Source: Halioglobus japonicus (lineage in GTDB: Bacteria; Pseudomonadota; Gammaproteobacteria; Pseudomonadales; Halieaceae). Taken from it: a DNA stretch of 64,000 nt. The first letter of the stretch is position 1, and the number at the start of each line of letters is the position of its first letter. This document shows, piece by piece, positions 52,707 to 62,327 of this stretch. Both the position numbers and the translations under genes were made by a program. The notes beneath the pieces are model-generated. The model did no database searches. It worked only from the letters and a program-made list of their open reading frames with translations, and was not told where the DNA came from. The stretch is taken from contig NZ_CP019450.1 of assembly GCF_001983995.1 (NCBI RefSeq), positions 2,914,001 through 2,978,000 of the forward strand, given 5' to 3'.

Positions 52707-54068
52707 CTACCCGAAGAGACCGGACAGATATTCGTTAAGGAAACGCCCCTGCGGATCCAGCTCGCGGCGCACCTCGGCAAAATCGTCCCAGCGCGGGTAG
52801 AGCTCGCGGAACTCCTTCTGACCGAGGCTGTTGAGCTTACCCCAGTGAGGACGACCCCCGTACTTGCGTAGAATCGGCTCGATGGTGGCAAAGTACGGCT
52901 TGTAGTCTTCTTCAAAATAGCGGTGTACCGCAATGGACATGGATTCCTGCTGGTAGAACGGGCTCAACCAGATGTCGTCGCCCTTCACATAGCGAATCTC
53001 CAAGGGGAAAAAGACCTCGTGATGATCGCGCTCCAGCGCATCGACCACCTCGCGCAATGCCTTCAGACCATTCTCTCGCGGCAGGTGGTACTCCATTTCA
53101 TTGAAGCGCACATTGCGTTCATTCGCGTAATTGCTCCAGGAGTGGCCGATTTTGACTTCGTCGGGAATAGTGCGTGCGTAGGTGCTTAACACCAGCTCGC
53201 GAACCGCCGGCGTCCAGTCCAGCCAATCGCGAATCATCTTCAGCTCCATAGTGCCCTCATTGGGATCCACAGGCGCCTCAGCAGCAGCGATTGGCTCGTC
53301 GGTAATATCGTGCGAGTCGGTAAAACCCCAACCTGAGAACGGCACGTAGAAAAACTCGAAGTTGCGGTGCTTGTTGGCCATGCCATCCACGACTTCCAAC
53401 ATCTCTTCCAGTGGCATCCAGATCATTTCCCGGCGCAGTCGATACGGCGCCTGGTTTTGCATGCGCACCTGGGTAATCATTCCCAGACTACCGAGGGATA
53501 CCTTTGCCGCCTGAAAAATTTCTGGGTTCGTTTGCGCATCACACCACAAGATGTCACCTGCGGCTGTCACCAATTCAAGTCCCGTCACCTGCGTTGACAT
53601 ACACCCAAAGCCCGCTCCGGTACCATGAGTGGCGGTGGCGAGGCTGCCCGCCAACGTCTGCTCGTCGATATCGGGCATATTGACCAGTGCCTGGCCAGCG
53701 TCATGCAGCGGCTGGCCGATGTCGCCCAAACGGGTACCACCGCCGATGTTGGCCTGCAGGGTATTGCTGTCGACGTTACTCACCCCACCCATACGCGACA
53801 GTGACACCAGTGTGCCGTCGGTTGGCACCAACGGTGTAAAAGAGTGCCCCGCACCCACCGCGCGAATCGTTCCGGTGGTGGTGGTAAGTAGCTCCTGCAG
53901 CTCGGCCATGCTGGCCGGTGCTTTACGCGCCATCGGCAGGCACTGCTGGCTCCCTGACCAGTTCCGCCAGGGAAGCCGGCGCGGTTCGGAAGCAAGTGCC
54001 AGCGGGCTCATCTGCGACGCTACGGCCGTGGCCACCAGCGCCTGTAATACACTGCGACGCTGCATCAT
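52707..54068 (-). CDS. Tat-exported FAD-linked lactone oxidase-type enzyme
   Basis: The start is ATG 54068, overlapping the cytochrome stop (TGATG), 453 residues. An MQRRSVLQALVATAVA segment suggests a Tat signal. An FAD_binding_4 domain (about 45-210, with RAVGAGHSFTPL, whose His may hold FAD covalently) is followed by the ALO domain ending GRPHWGKLNSLGQKEFRELYP. Homologues oxidise sugar lactones or polyols (ALO, GLDH, AldO). Coupling to a cytochrome c gene suggests electrons go to the respiratory chain rather than oxygen. Confidence 0.9.
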   Translation of the reverse strand: MMQRRSVLQALVATAVASQMSPLALASEPRRLPWRNWSGSQQCLPMARKAPASMAELQELLTTTTGTIRAVGAGHSFTPLVPTDGTLVSLSRMGGVSNVDSNTLQANIGGGTRLGDIGQPLHDAGQALVNMPDIDEQTLAGSLATATHGTGAGFGCMSTQVTGLELVTAAGDILWCDAQTNPEIFQAAKVSLGSLGMITQVRMQNQAPYRLRREMIWMPLEEMLEVVDGMANKHRNFEFFYVPFSGWGFTDSHDITDEPIAAAEAPVDPNEGTMELKMIRDWLDWTPAVRELVLSTYARTIPDEVKIGHSWSNYANERNVRFNEMEYHLPRENGLKALREVVDALERDHHEVFFPLEIRYVKGDDIWLSPFYQQESMSIAVHRYFEEDYKPYFATIEPILRKYGGRPHWGKLNSLGQKEFRELYPRWDDFAEVRRELDPQGRFLNEYLSGLFG

Positions 54069-54427
54069 CAGCCCTGCTCCCCCGCCATAAACAGAATCAA
54101 CGCCTCGAACTCTTCTGCACTGCAATCCATACACAAGCCAAAGGGAGGCATGCCGCCGAAACCATTGATCACGCTGTCGAGCAGTACGTCGATACCCTTG
54201 TCCATGCGCGGCTGCCAGGCTGTGGCGTCGCCGGTCAACGGCGACCCCGTGGCTGCGACCGTATGACAACTGCGACAGCTGCGGTTATAGATTTCGGCCA
54301 GCTGCCCATCGGCCGGTTGCAAATCACGACTGGCGACCTCGGCAGCCGCGGTCTTACTGTCCTGCTCAGGCGCACAGCCCACGACGGTAAATGTAAGTGC
54401 CACCAGGAGTAACTTGATCATATGCAT
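54068..54427 (-). CDS. Class I cytochrome c lipoprotein
   Basis: This is a 119-residue protein with a lipoprotein signal (VVGC lipobox, Cys18), a single heme motif CRSCH (about residues 51-55), a GFGGMPPFG axial-Met region, and a second Cys pair (CMDC) as in cytochrome c5. It is membrane-anchored in the periplasm. Its stop overlaps the start of the lactone oxidase-like gene, making it the probable electron acceptor. ATG 54427 and ATG 54421 are both possible starts. Confidence 0.92.
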   Translation of the reverse strand: MHMIKLLLVALTFTVVGCAPEQDSKTAAAEVASRDLQPADGQLAEIYNRSCRSCHTVAATGSPLTGDATAWQPRMDKGIDVLLDSVINGFGGMPPFGLCMDCSAEEFEALILFMAGEQG

Positions 54428-54497
54428 CGCAGAGCGCCTTATGTTAGTGATAACTATTTTTCTATTGTGGTTATTTTATGAGCACCCACCGGCGGGG

Positions 54498-55016
54498 TCA
54501 ATTGCTTTCTGCGGCCCCTGCCCAGTAGTCATCGAGCATTCTGCCGACGGTATTGGATTCAACCAGGTGTGCTGCATACCAGGTGTGCAGACAGCGAATA
54601 CGTGATGTGTCGGCGATACCACCAATACCCTTGATCTCGAACACATCGCCAAAGCCCAACGCTTTGACCCGCTGCCGCTCCTCCTCGGACATGTAGGCTT
54701 CACGACGCGCCTTGTAGCGGCGATGATCCTCTGCCATTTGCGCCTGCAGTGACGAGTCGGCATTAATCTGGTCCTGCAGCTGCGCAATTAGTCCCGACGC
54801 TTCTTCCTGATCTATCCGGTAGGATATCTCGCGATCCACCAGCCAATAGAGTGTCGGGAAAGGTTTGTCGTCAACGAGCGGCGCCACCCTGATCACACTG
54901 GGCTCACCCGCGGCATTACGCACTGATACCTCCTCGAGGCCGCGCGGCGCGCGCCCCAGTAATGCCGCCACTGCCCGGCGATCTGTTTCTGTAATACTCA
55001 AGCTACTCCTCTCCAT
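54498..55016 (-). CDS. DUF501-family protein
   Basis: This is a 172-residue protein with the DUF501 signature: LGRAPRGLEEVSVRN, FPTLYWLVDREISYRI and a final region RIRCLHTWYAAHLV. In the family, short Cys-containing motifs and this 'FPTLYWL' element are typical; the function is unknown. It is often near ppx/gppA or enolase in other bacteria, but not here. First of a minus-strand run, 70 bases before the cytochrome c gene. Confidence 0.9.
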   Translation of the reverse strand: MERSSLSITETDRRAVAALLGRAPRGLEEVSVRNAAGEPSVIRVAPLVDDKPFPTLYWLVDREISYRIDQEEASGLIAQLQDQINADSSLQAQMAEDHRRYKARREAYMSEEERQRVKALGFGDVFEIKGIGGIADTSRIRCLHTWYAAHLVESNTVGRMLDDYWAGAAESN

Positions 55017-55050
55017 AGCGGCCTGTGCCCACTATCATCTTAGTCATATT

Positions 55051-55698
55051 CTAGGGCTCCCACTGATTTTCCATGACGGACAACGCCAAATCATCGCGCT
55101 GCCGCCAACCTTCGCGCGCCAACATGGGCTCGTCGTAAAATTCGTCCGTATGGCCAATGCAGAGCACCGCAATAGGTTTACTGCCGGCGGGCATTGCCAG
55201 TAACCGGGCCAGGTCATCGGGATCAAACAGCGATACCCAGCCCACTGCCAGGCCCTCAGCACGGGCTGCCAACCACAGATTCTGAATGGCACAGGCGGTG
55301 GAGGCCAAATCCATTTCCGGCAGCGTCCGCCGACCAAACACATGCTCCTCGCGCTGGTCCATCAGGCCCACCACCAACAGCTCACCGCACTCGAGTATGC
55401 CCTCGACCTTCAGTTGCATAAATTCGTCACTGCGCTCACCCAGCGCTTCGGCCGTAGCCACGCGTTCGGCTTCCACCAATGCGTGAATCTGCTGGCGCAA
55501 TGCTGGCTGGGTAACACGCAGGAAACGCCACGGCTGCATGAAACCCACACTAGGCCCGTGATGAGCCGCCTGCAGTAGCCGCTGCAACATGGCCGGATCA
55601 ACCGGATCAGACCGAAAGTGGCGCATGTCGCGGCGCTCATAAATGGCGCGGTAAACGGCAGCTAACTCCGCCGGGCTAAATCGATGTTCGTCTGCCAT
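55051..55698 (-). CDS. bluB: 5,6-dimethylbenzimidazole synthase
   Basis: This is a 215-residue BluB, a nitroreductase-fold enzyme that breaks down reduced FMN with O2 to form the lower ligand of vitamin B12. Conserved features include RRDMRHF, HHGPSVGFMQPWRF and the C-terminal ARAEGLAVGWVSLFDPDDL. Divergent from cobS with a 50-base gap, so it belongs to the B12 region. Its presence means the cell can make true B12 (DMB) aerobically. Confidence 0.95.
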   Translation of the reverse strand: MADEHRFSPAELAAVYRAIYERRDMRHFRSDPVDPAMLQRLLQAAHHGPSVGFMQPWRFLRVTQPALRQQIHALVEAERVATAEALGERSDEFMQLKVEGILECGELLVVGLMDQREEHVFGRRTLPEMDLASTACAIQNLWLAARAEGLAVGWVSLFDPDDLARLLAMPAGSKPIAVLCIGHTDEFYDEPMLAREGWRQRDDLALSVMENQWEP

Positions 55699-55748
55699 GA
55701 ATCAGTTATCATCCTTCACTTTGCCGCGCATAGTACTCAGGTATCGCC

Positions 55749-56537
55749 ATGAACTCCACGCCCGATCATGCCCCCGCTTCCAGCAGGCAGAGACAGGAAT
55801 TACGGGCATTGGCCACGGCCTTCAGTTTCCTGACCCGCATTCCCGTGCCACCCTTTGCCTGGTCCGAGCACAGTTTTCGCCAGTCCACCGCCTACTTCCC
55901 TCTGGTGGGTCTGGTCATCGGCGCATTGTCCGCTGCAGTGTTCACCATCAGCGCGATGCTATGGCCACAGTCGATTGCGGCAGTGCTGACCCTGGTAACA
56001 GCAGTAGCTCTTACCGGCGCCTTCCACGAAGACGGTCTGGCGGACAGCGCAGACGGCCTGGGCGGTGGCTGGACGACCGAAGACAAGCTGCGCATCATGA
56101 AAGACAGCCGCATAGGCACGTACGGTGCGGTTACCCTGTTCCTGGCGCTCGCACTGAAGCTCGCCTGCCTGGCAAGCACTGTGGCCGCCATGGTTCCCCT
56201 GGCCCTGATCACCGCCCACACACTGGGGCGCTGGACGACACTGCCGCTGGTGCGTTTCTGCGCCTATGTCAGTGAAGGTGCCAGCGGCAAGCCATTGGTA
56301 GGCAGTGTCTCCGCCCGCCGCATCGGTCTGGGCACAGCCATCGCTGTGCTGCCTTTGCTGTGGCTCCCGCTACCCCAGGCGCTTGCGCTGATCGCCGTGG
56401 TGGCGGCCCTGCTCGTGTCAAGCCAACGGTGGCTACGGCGCAGTATCGGCGGCATTACCGGCGACACGCTGGGCGCTGTCAATCAACTGACGGAATGCGC
56501 AGTGCTGCTGTTTTTCTGCGCCCATTACGCCATTTGA
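55749..56537 (+). CDS. cobS: Adenosylcobinamide-GDP ribazoletransferase
   Basis: This is a 262-residue membrane protein (CobS/CobV) that joins adenosyl-GDP-cobinamide and alpha-ribazole. The signature EDGLADSADGLGGG (about 97-110) and several hydrophobic helices are clear, with the family motif DSRIGTYGAVTL. The TGA stop overlaps the TTG start of the next gene (TTGA), so the two are coupled. The last step of cobalamin assembly. Confidence 0.96.
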   Translation: MNSTPDHAPASSRQRQELRALATAFSFLTRIPVPPFAWSEHSFRQSTAYFPLVGLVIGALSAAVFTISAMLWPQSIAAVLTLVTAVALTGAFHEDGLADSADGLGGGWTTEDKLRIMKDSRIGTYGAVTLFLALALKLACLASTVAAMVPLALITAHTLGRWTTLPLVRFCAYVSEGASGKPLVGSVSARRIGLGTAIAVLPLLWLPLPQALALIAVVAALLVSSQRWLRRSIGGITGDTLGAVNQLTECAVLLFFCAHYAI

Positions 56538-57073
56538 ACCGCCGTCTGACCCTGCTACGCCACGCCCATGCGGAACGCCCCGCCGGGCGCTGCGTGGGAC
56601 AATGGGAACATCCCCTGTCCACCCATGGCCAGCGGCAGATCGCCGCACTGGCCAGCCACTGGGCTGGCCCGCTACCGAGCCGTATCGTCAGCAGCGATAT
56701 CGGCCGGGCGCGACAAACGGCGGAGATTCTCGCGGACCTGCTCAACGCCCCTGCCCCGGACATCGACGTTCGCCTGCGTGAGATCTCCATGGGCCACTGG
56801 GAAGGCCAGAGCTGGGATACGCTGTACGCCACCCACCAGGCCGCCGTCGACCACTGGGGCCAGCACTGGGTACACGAAGGTCCCCCGGGGGGTGAATCCG
56901 CCGTACAGGTGGCAGAGCGCATGCACGAGGTCGTCGACCAGAGCCCTCCAGGCACCCTGCTGGTCGGCCATCGAGGGGCCCTGGGTATTCTGCTGTGCGA
57001 GCTGGCCGGACAGCCTCTGGCCGGGGCGTTCAACTATTCATTCGCCAACGCGGCACCCGTCAGCCTCAATTGA
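56534..57073 (+). CDS. cobC: Histidine phosphatase (alpha-ribazole phosphatase-like)
   Basis: The start is TTG 56534, overlapping the cobS stop by four bases; the longer frame from 56360 lies inside cobS. The product is 179 residues, with the phosphatase motif LLRHAHAER at residues ~7-15 (RHG type), a second-shell SSDIGRARQTAE, and the later catalytic GHRGALGILL. Position after cobS supports CobC, which dephosphorylates alpha-ribazole phosphate. Followed by the cobalamin riboswitch of btuB. Confidence 0.9.
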   Translation: MNRRLTLLRHAHAERPAGRCVGQWEHPLSTHGQRQIAALASHWAGPLPSRIVSSDIGRARQTAEILADLLNAPAPDIDVRLREISMGHWEGQSWDTLYATHQAAVDHWGQHWVHEGPPGGESAVQVAERMHEVVDQSPPGTLLVGHRGALGILLCELAGQPLAGAFNYSFANAAPVSLN

Positions 57074-57108
57074 CTTAGTCTTGCCCAGCCTTTATTCTCC
57101 CCGCCCCG

Positions 57109-57239
57109 TATCAGGTGCCTGCCGCATTCCGAGGAACTGCTGGGTGGGTTAAATGGGAAGCGTGCGACAGCGATGTCGACACCACTGCCCCCGCAACGGT
57201 ATGCCGTCACTGACGGACAGTCCGACACCTGCCTGATGC
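57109..57239 (+). promoter_or_regulatory. Cobalamin riboswitch upstream of btuB
   Basis: The region shows the ordered elements of the AdoCbl/cobalamin riboswitch: an opening P1 arm (ATCAGGTG at 57110-57117), GGTTAAATGGGAAGC, the B12-box-like ACCACTGCCCCCGCAACGGT, a GTCACTGACGGAC hairpin, and the closing CACCTGCCTGAT arm. The remaining ~110 bases to the btuB ATG form the expression platform, with the ribosome site TTGAGGAA just before the start. B12 binding should reduce expression of btuB and possibly the genes after it. Confidence 0.93.
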
Positions 57240-57349
57240 ATTCACCGATGGAGCGGAGGGCTTCATTAAGGTTGTCTGGCCTACCGGGCTGTATTTCCTG
57301 ATCCCCTCCCTCAGTCGCCAACAGACTAAATGGCAATTGAGGAATTCTA

Positions 57350-59215
57350 ATGTCCAAAATTACACCGCTGGCGCTCGCCGTTATCAGCGCTACACCACTG
57401 CTGGCCCAGGCTCAGGTGGAAACCACCAACAGCCAACTCGAGGAAGTGGTCGTCGTATCCTCGCGGGTGGCTATGCCCCTGCGCCAGATCGGCACGTCCG
57501 TCTCTGTCATCACGGCTGCCGACATTGAGGCGCGCGGTTACAACTCGCTGTTTGACGTGCTGCGCACCCAGCCCGCTATCGGCGTGAGCAACACCGGCGG
57601 TGCCGGCTCCGCAACCAGCGTTCGCGTTCGCGGTGAAGAAGGATACCGGACCAAGCTCTATATCGATGGCATTGACGTCTCCGATAGCTCCGGCACGCAA
57701 ATCGGCCCCAAGTTTGAAAACCTGATGTCCGCAGGGATTAATCGCGTTGAAATTCTGCGCGGCACTCAGGGCATGATGTATGGCGCAGATGCCGGCGGTG
57801 TCATCAACGCCTACACCCGAGCAGCCGAGCCAGGCTTCAGCGGCAGAGTGAGTGCCGAAGGCGGCCGCTACGGCACCCAACAATTGGCCGCAGATGCAGC
57901 CGGTGGTAATGACACCCTCGACTTCAGCATATCGGCCATTGACTTTGAAACCGACGGTTTCAACACCCAAGCCACAGACACTGACCTCAGGGACGATGAC
58001 GGTTACGAAAACACCACCCTGCACGGCCGTCTGGGCTGGAACATCAGCGACGATTTACGTGTTGAAGCGGTACTGCGAGACACCGAAGGCGAAAACGAGT
58101 ACGACAGCTGCTTTAGCAGTGCCACGTTCACCAGCAGCAATGATTGTTACAACACCTTTGACCAGTCCGCCTGGCACCTCTCTGCTGAGTTACAAACCGG
58201 ACGCTTCAGCCACGACCTGAGCTACACTGGCAACGAAACCGAGCGCAAGTTCTATACCGAAGATGTATTCGGCTTTGGTGGCGATGGCGACCTCGACCAA
58301 TACGGCTACCTGGGCAGCTTCACTGTTAGCGATGCAACCCGTCTCGTCTATGGCGCCGAGCGCAAGGAAGAGAGCTTTGACGACGGCTTTAATAATCGCG
58401 AGCGCAATCAGGACGGCTACTACCTGGAGTACCAGGGTGAAGTGATTGACGATTTCTTTGTTACCGCGGGCGCGCGCTACGACGACAATGACGACTTCGG
58501 TTCTCACACCACCTACCGCGCCAGCGGCGCTTACCTTATTCCCATGAACAATGGCGAACTCAAGTTGAAAGCCACATACGGCACGGGTTTCCGCGCACCC
58601 AGCCTGTACGAGGTTGCCTACAACAGCAGCGTCGCTGCGAGCCCGCCCGCATCCGAGGTGGTACTGAAGGAAGAGGAAAGTGAAGGCTTCGATGTCGGTA
58701 TCGCCTGGTACGCCAATAGCGGTGTGTATCTTGAGGCGAACTACTTCGACCAGACTGTCAGTGACGAAATCTTCTTCGATCCCACCGGATTCTCGGGTTA
58801 TCTGCAGGGCGACGGTGACTTTGACTCTAGTGGCGTGGAATTGATCGGCACCCTGCCCCTCCCCCTGGGGCTGACCCTGGATGGCAACTACACCTATAAC
58901 GACACCGAACGCGCCGCCGGCGGCAGCCGCGCGCGTCGCCCAGAACACCTGGCCAATCTGGGCCTGACCTGGCTGGGCCTGGCGGATCGCCTGTCGGTAG
59001 CGCTGTACGTCCGTGGCTCCTATGACGCCGTTGATGTCGATGGTAGCGATCTGGACGATTATGAACTCGTCAATCTCAATGCCAGCTTCGAGATTATCGA
59101 GGGCCTGGAGCTGTACGGGCGCGTAGAAAACCTGCTGGACGAGGACTACCAGGAAGTGCCAACCTATAACACTTCAGGTTCGGCGGCCTACGCCGGCGTG
59201 CGTTACAACTTCTAG
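57350..59215 (+). CDS. btuB: Vitamin B12 outer-membrane receptor
   Basis: This is a 621-residue TonB-dependent receptor with a signal peptide (cleavage near AQA-QV), the TonB-box region EEVVVVSSR (about 30-38), a plug (about 40-150) with SVRVRGEEGYRTKLYIDGIDV, and a barrel ending SGSAAYAGVRYNF. It lies directly behind a cobalamin riboswitch and before cobO, so corrinoid is its likely cargo. Aspartate-rich loops (FGGDGDLD, DDDGYEN) recall the Ca-binding loops of BtuB. Energised by a TonB complex, perhaps the one at 358-4083. Confidence 0.93.
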   Translation: MSKITPLALAVISATPLLAQAQVETTNSQLEEVVVVSSRVAMPLRQIGTSVSVITAADIEARGYNSLFDVLRTQPAIGVSNTGGAGSATSVRVRGEEGYRTKLYIDGIDVSDSSGTQIGPKFENLMSAGINRVEILRGTQGMMYGADAGGVINAYTRAAEPGFSGRVSAEGGRYGTQQLAADAAGGNDTLDFSISAIDFETDGFNTQATDTDLRDDDGYENTTLHGRLGWNISDDLRVEAVLRDTEGENEYDSCFSSATFTSSNDCYNTFDQSAWHLSAELQTGRFSHDLSYTGNETERKFYTEDVFGFGGDGDLDQYGYLGSFTVSDATRLVYGAERKEESFDDGFNNRERNQDGYYLEYQGEVIDDFFVTAGARYDDNDDFGSHTTYRASGAYLIPMNNGELKLKATYGTGFRAPSLYEVAYNSSVAASPPASEVVLKEEESEGFDVGIAWYANSGVYLEANYFDQTVSDEIFFDPTGFSGYLQGDGDFDSSGVELIGTLPLPLGLTLDGNYTYNDTERAAGGSRARRPEHLANLGLTWLGLADRLSVALYVRGSYDAVDVDGSDLDDYELVNLNASFEIIEGLELYGRVENLLDEDYQEVPTYNTSGSAAYAGVRYNF

Positions 59216-59226
59216 AGAGAGTCACT

Positions 59227-59847
59227 GTGAGCGATAACAACCAGGACCAAAAGCGTGAGGCCAAACACAAGGCCGCTATGGAAAAGCAGAAAGCCAAAGT
59301 CGACGCCAACATCGAGGCCGCAGATCTTGAACGCGGAGTCTCGGTGCTGGTTACCGGCAACGGCAAAGGCAAGTCCAGTTCTGCTTTTGGTATGGTCATG
59401 CGCGCCCTGGGCTACGACATGAAGGTCGGCGTAGTTCAGTTCATCAAGGGCGCGCAGTTATCCGGTGAAGAAATCTACGTGCGGGACAAGTGTCCGCAGG
59501 TAGATTTCTACCAAATGGGCACCGGCTTTACCTGGGACACTCAGGATCGCTCCGGCGATATCGCCGCGGCGCAAGACACCTGGGCAAAGGCCCTTCCCAT
59601 GCTTCAGGACGACAGCTATGACCTGGTGGTCCTGGACGAACTCACTTACATGATTGCCTATGACTATCTCCCAGAAGCGGAGATTATTGAAGCGATTACC
59701 CAGCGTCCTCGTGAACAGAGCGTGGTTGTGACCGGACGAGGTGGCGGTTCCGCGCTGCAGGCCGCCATGGATACCGTTTCGGAAGTGAAGGAAGTCAAAC
59801 ATGCCTTCAAAGCCGGCATCAAGGCCCGGCGTGGTGTCGACTACTGA
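59227..59847 (+). CDS. cobO: Cob(I)yrinic acid a,c-diamide adenosyltransferase
   Basis: This is a 206-residue CobA/CobO-type enzyme that adds the adenosyl ligand to reduced corrinoids. It starts at GTG 59227. A charged N-terminal helix is followed by the P-loop GNGKGKSSSAFG (about 43-54), KVGVVQFIKGAQ, and DLVVLDELTYMIAYDYL. The end KARRGVDY is standard. It lies 11 bases after btuB in the same unit. Length and motifs are normal. Confidence 0.96.
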   Translation: MSDNNQDQKREAKHKAAMEKQKAKVDANIEAADLERGVSVLVTGNGKGKSSSAFGMVMRALGYDMKVGVVQFIKGAQLSGEEIYVRDKCPQVDFYQMGTGFTWDTQDRSGDIAAAQDTWAKALPMLQDDSYDLVVLDELTYMIAYDYLPEAEIIEAITQRPREQSVVVTGRGGGSALQAAMDTVSEVKEVKHAFKAGIKARRGVDY

Positions 59848-59862
59848 CCCCCCCCTGCCCTG

Positions 59863-61302
59863 ATGATTCAGGGCACCACTTCAGACGCCGGCAAATCTGT
59901 GATGGTGGCCGGCCTTTGTCGCTGCCTGCACCGCCGCGGCATCCGCGTCGCCCCCTTTAAGCCACAGAACATGGCGCTGAACAGCGCGGTTACTTCCGAT
60001 CGAGGCGAAATTGGTCGCGCCCAGGCCCTCCAGGCCCAGGCGGCTGGTATCGCACCACACGTGGACATGAATCCGGTACTGCTGAAACCCAGTAGCGATC
60101 AACGCGCTCAGCTCATACTTCAAGGCCGCGCCCTGGAGCACATGGAAGCCACTGAGTTTCACGACTACAAGAAAGTCGCCATGGACACGGTGCTGGACTC
60201 ATGGCGGCGACTGCAAATCCAATATGAAGCGCTGCTCGTCGAAGGCGCTGGCAGCCCTGCTGAAATCAACCTGCGCGAAGGTGACATCGCCAATATGGGT
60301 TTTGCCGAGACAGTCAGCTGCCCGGTGGTGATTGTTGCCGATATCGATCGGGGCGGCGTTTTCGCACACCTGGTTGGCACCCTCGAATTACTGTCACCCA
60401 GTGAACAAGACCTCGTGCAAGGTTTTATAATCAATCGCTTCCGCGGCGACATCGCGTTGCTGCAGCCCGGGCTCGACTGGCTTGAGGCGCGCACCGGCAA
60501 GCCCGTGCTGGGTGTAGTGCCCTATCTGCACAATTTGCAGCTGGATGCTGAGGATGCCATTGCCACCGAGCAGGCCTGTGATACCGACGAGCCACTGCGC
60601 GTCATTGTTCCGGTGCTGCCGCGCATATCCAATCACACCGATTTTGACCCGCTGCGCACCCACCCCGGCGTGGATCTTCAGTACATCGGTGAGGGGGAAG
60701 TGCCACCGCCCGCTGATCTGGTGATTATCCCCGGATCCAAGAGTGTTCGAGCCGATGTCGCCTGGTTGCGTCACAATGGATGGGAAAAATATCTGCAGCG
60801 GCATGTCCGCTACGGCGGCAAAGTGCTGGGCATTTGCGGCGGCATGCAGATGTTGGGCGCGCAGGTGAATGACCCCCAGGGCGTCGAAGGTGAGGCAGGC
60901 ACTAGCATTGGTTTCGATCTACTGCCCCTGTCCACGACGCTTGCGCCTGGCAAAACCCTGCGCCAGGTCACAGGTCATCTGAGTGATGGTGGATGCTTCG
61001 AAGGCTATGAAATTCACTGCGGCCAGACTCAGGTTGAACCCGGCACCCGCGCTTTTGTGCACTTCGATGACGGCCGTGAAGACGGCGCCCTGTCAGCAGA
61101 TAACCAGATCGCCGGCACATACACTCACGGCATCTTTGACCAGGGAGAGAGCTGTGCAGCGCTGCTGCGCTGGGCCGGGCTCGAAGCTGCGGTTACAGAG
61201 GATCGCGAGGTTTTGCGCGAACGGGAGATCGACCGGCTGGCAGACGCACTCGAGCAATCCCTCGACCTCGGCGCGATGTTTCCACAGTGGTTCACGCCAT
61301 GA
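59863..61302 (+). CDS. cobQ: Cobyric acid synthase
   Basis: This is a 479-residue glutamine-dependent amidase that amidates four carboxylates of adenosylcobyrinate a,c-diamide. It has an N-terminal ATP domain ([10 protein letters not shown] at residues 3-12, [11 protein letters not shown]) and a C-terminal class I glutaminase domain with the nucleophile in [10 protein letters not shown] (Cys about 327) and GIFDQGE near the end. The start ATG 59863 has no ribosome site; instead an eight-C run lies upstream. It follows cobO by 15 bases, so translation is probably coupled. Confidence 0.95.
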   Translation: MIQGTTSDAGKSVMVAGLCRCLHRRGIRVAPFKPQNMALNSAVTSDRGEIGRAQALQAQAAGIAPHVDMNPVLLKPSSDQRAQLILQGRALEHMEATEFHDYKKVAMDTVLDSWRRLQIQYEALLVEGAGSPAEINLREGDIANMGFAETVSCPVVIVADIDRGGVFAHLVGTLELLSPSEQDLVQGFIINRFRGDIALLQPGLDWLEARTGKPVLGVVPYLHNLQLDAEDAIATEQACDTDEPLRVIVPVLPRISNHTDFDPLRTHPGVDLQYIGEGEVPPPADLVIIPGSKSVRADVAWLRHNGWEKYLQRHVRYGGKVLGICGGMQMLGAQVNDPQGVEGEAGTSIGFDLLPLSTTLAPGKTLRQVTGHLSDGGCFEGYEIHCGQTQVEPGTRAFVHFDDGREDGALSADNQIAGTYTHGIFDQGESCAALLRWAGLEAAVTEDREVLREREIDRLADALEQSLDLGAMFPQWFTP

Positions 61303-62327
61303 GAGCACAACGCGCACGCACAACACTTTGGTTGCTCGGTCTCTCATTACCACTTTGCCTGCTCCACGCCACTGCCTCGGGCACTGTGCCGATTTCACTA
61401 CCTGAAGCGGCCGCCGCGCTCGGCCGCTATCTGCAGGGTGAAAGCGTCGATCAGGCGGCCGTGATTATCGGCCAGATTCGGCTGCCCCGCAGCCTGCTCG
61501 CCATGCTTGTCGGTGCCATGCTGGGCATGACCGGCGCAGCCATGCAGGGCTTGTTTCGCAACCCCCTGGCCGACCCGTCCCTGATTGGCGTGACGGCGGG
61601 CGCGGCACTGGGTGCGAGCATGGCCATCGCCATGGCGGCACCGGTTGTCGCCGGCGTGGGTGCGCTGGGCGTGGTCTCTATTGGCGCCTTCGCGGGCGGC
61701 ATGCTGGCGGTCATATTGGTTTACAAGCTTGCCACCTCAGGTGGCATGACGTCCGTGGCAACCATGTTGCTGGCAGGCATTGCCATTTCAGCACTGTCGG
61801 CCGCCGCAAGTAATGTCCTGGAGTTCTACTCGAGCAATGAAATTCTGCGCCGCATCAGCATGTGGCGTATGGGCGGTCTGGACGGAGCAAACTACCCGCG
61901 CGTCATTATGGCGCTCGTCGCAACCACCCTGTTGGGTATAACCCTGCCACGTTTCGCCAACGCCCTGAACGCTCTGCTGCTGGGCGAATCAGAAGCCCGT
62001 TATCTCGGGATTAATATCGAGTTTGCCAAACGCTGTATCATCACGCTCGCCGCTATTGGCGTGGGTTTTTCCGTGGCCCTGGCCGGTGTGATCGGCTTCG
62101 TCGGCCTGGTCGTGCCGCACATCATGCGCATGCTGATTGGCCCTGATCACCGCTACCTGTTGCCCGCCTCCGGGCTTGCAGGCGCGATACTGCTCATACT
62201 CGCCGACACCCTATCGCGGACAATCGTGGCCCCTACTGAGTTGCCTGTCGGCGTTGTAACTGCGGCCATCGGGGTACCGTTCTTCATCTCACTGCTGCGC
62301 CGTCGGCGCGACTACGGCATGCTGTGA
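61299..62327 (+). CDS. btuC: FecCD-family corrinoid ABC permease
   Basis: The start is ATG 61299, overlapping the cobQ stop (ATGA), 342 residues. It has about ten membrane helices and the FecCD/BtuC motifs [39 protein letters not shown] and [13 protein letters not shown]. In this context (btuB, cob genes, an ATPase next to it) the substrate is most likely cobalamin or cobinamide. No binding protein (BtuF) is in the window; it may lie past the right end or elsewhere. Confidence 0.92.
   Translation: MRAQRARTTLWLLGLSLPLCLLHATASGTVPISLPEAAAALGRYLQGESVDQAAVIIGQIRLPRSLLAMLVGAMLGMTGAAMQGLFRNPLADPSLIGVTAGAALGASMAIAMAAPVVAGVGALGVVSIGAFAGGMLAVILVYKLATSGGMTSVATMLLAGIAISALSAAASNVLEFYSSNEILRRISMWRMGGLDGANYPRVIMALVATTLLGITLPRFANALNALLLGESEARYLGINIEFAKRCIITLAAIGVGFSVALAGVIGFVGLVVPHIMRMLIGPDHRYLLPASGLAGAILLILADTLSRTIVAPTELPVGVVTAAIGVPFFISLLRRRRDYGML

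Noticed and set aside
56360..56533. A longer start for cobC inside cobS
   Set aside because: The extra residues (Arg-rich) come from the cobS frame and do not belong to the phosphatase fold; the TTGA overlap at 56534 gives a proper N-terminus.
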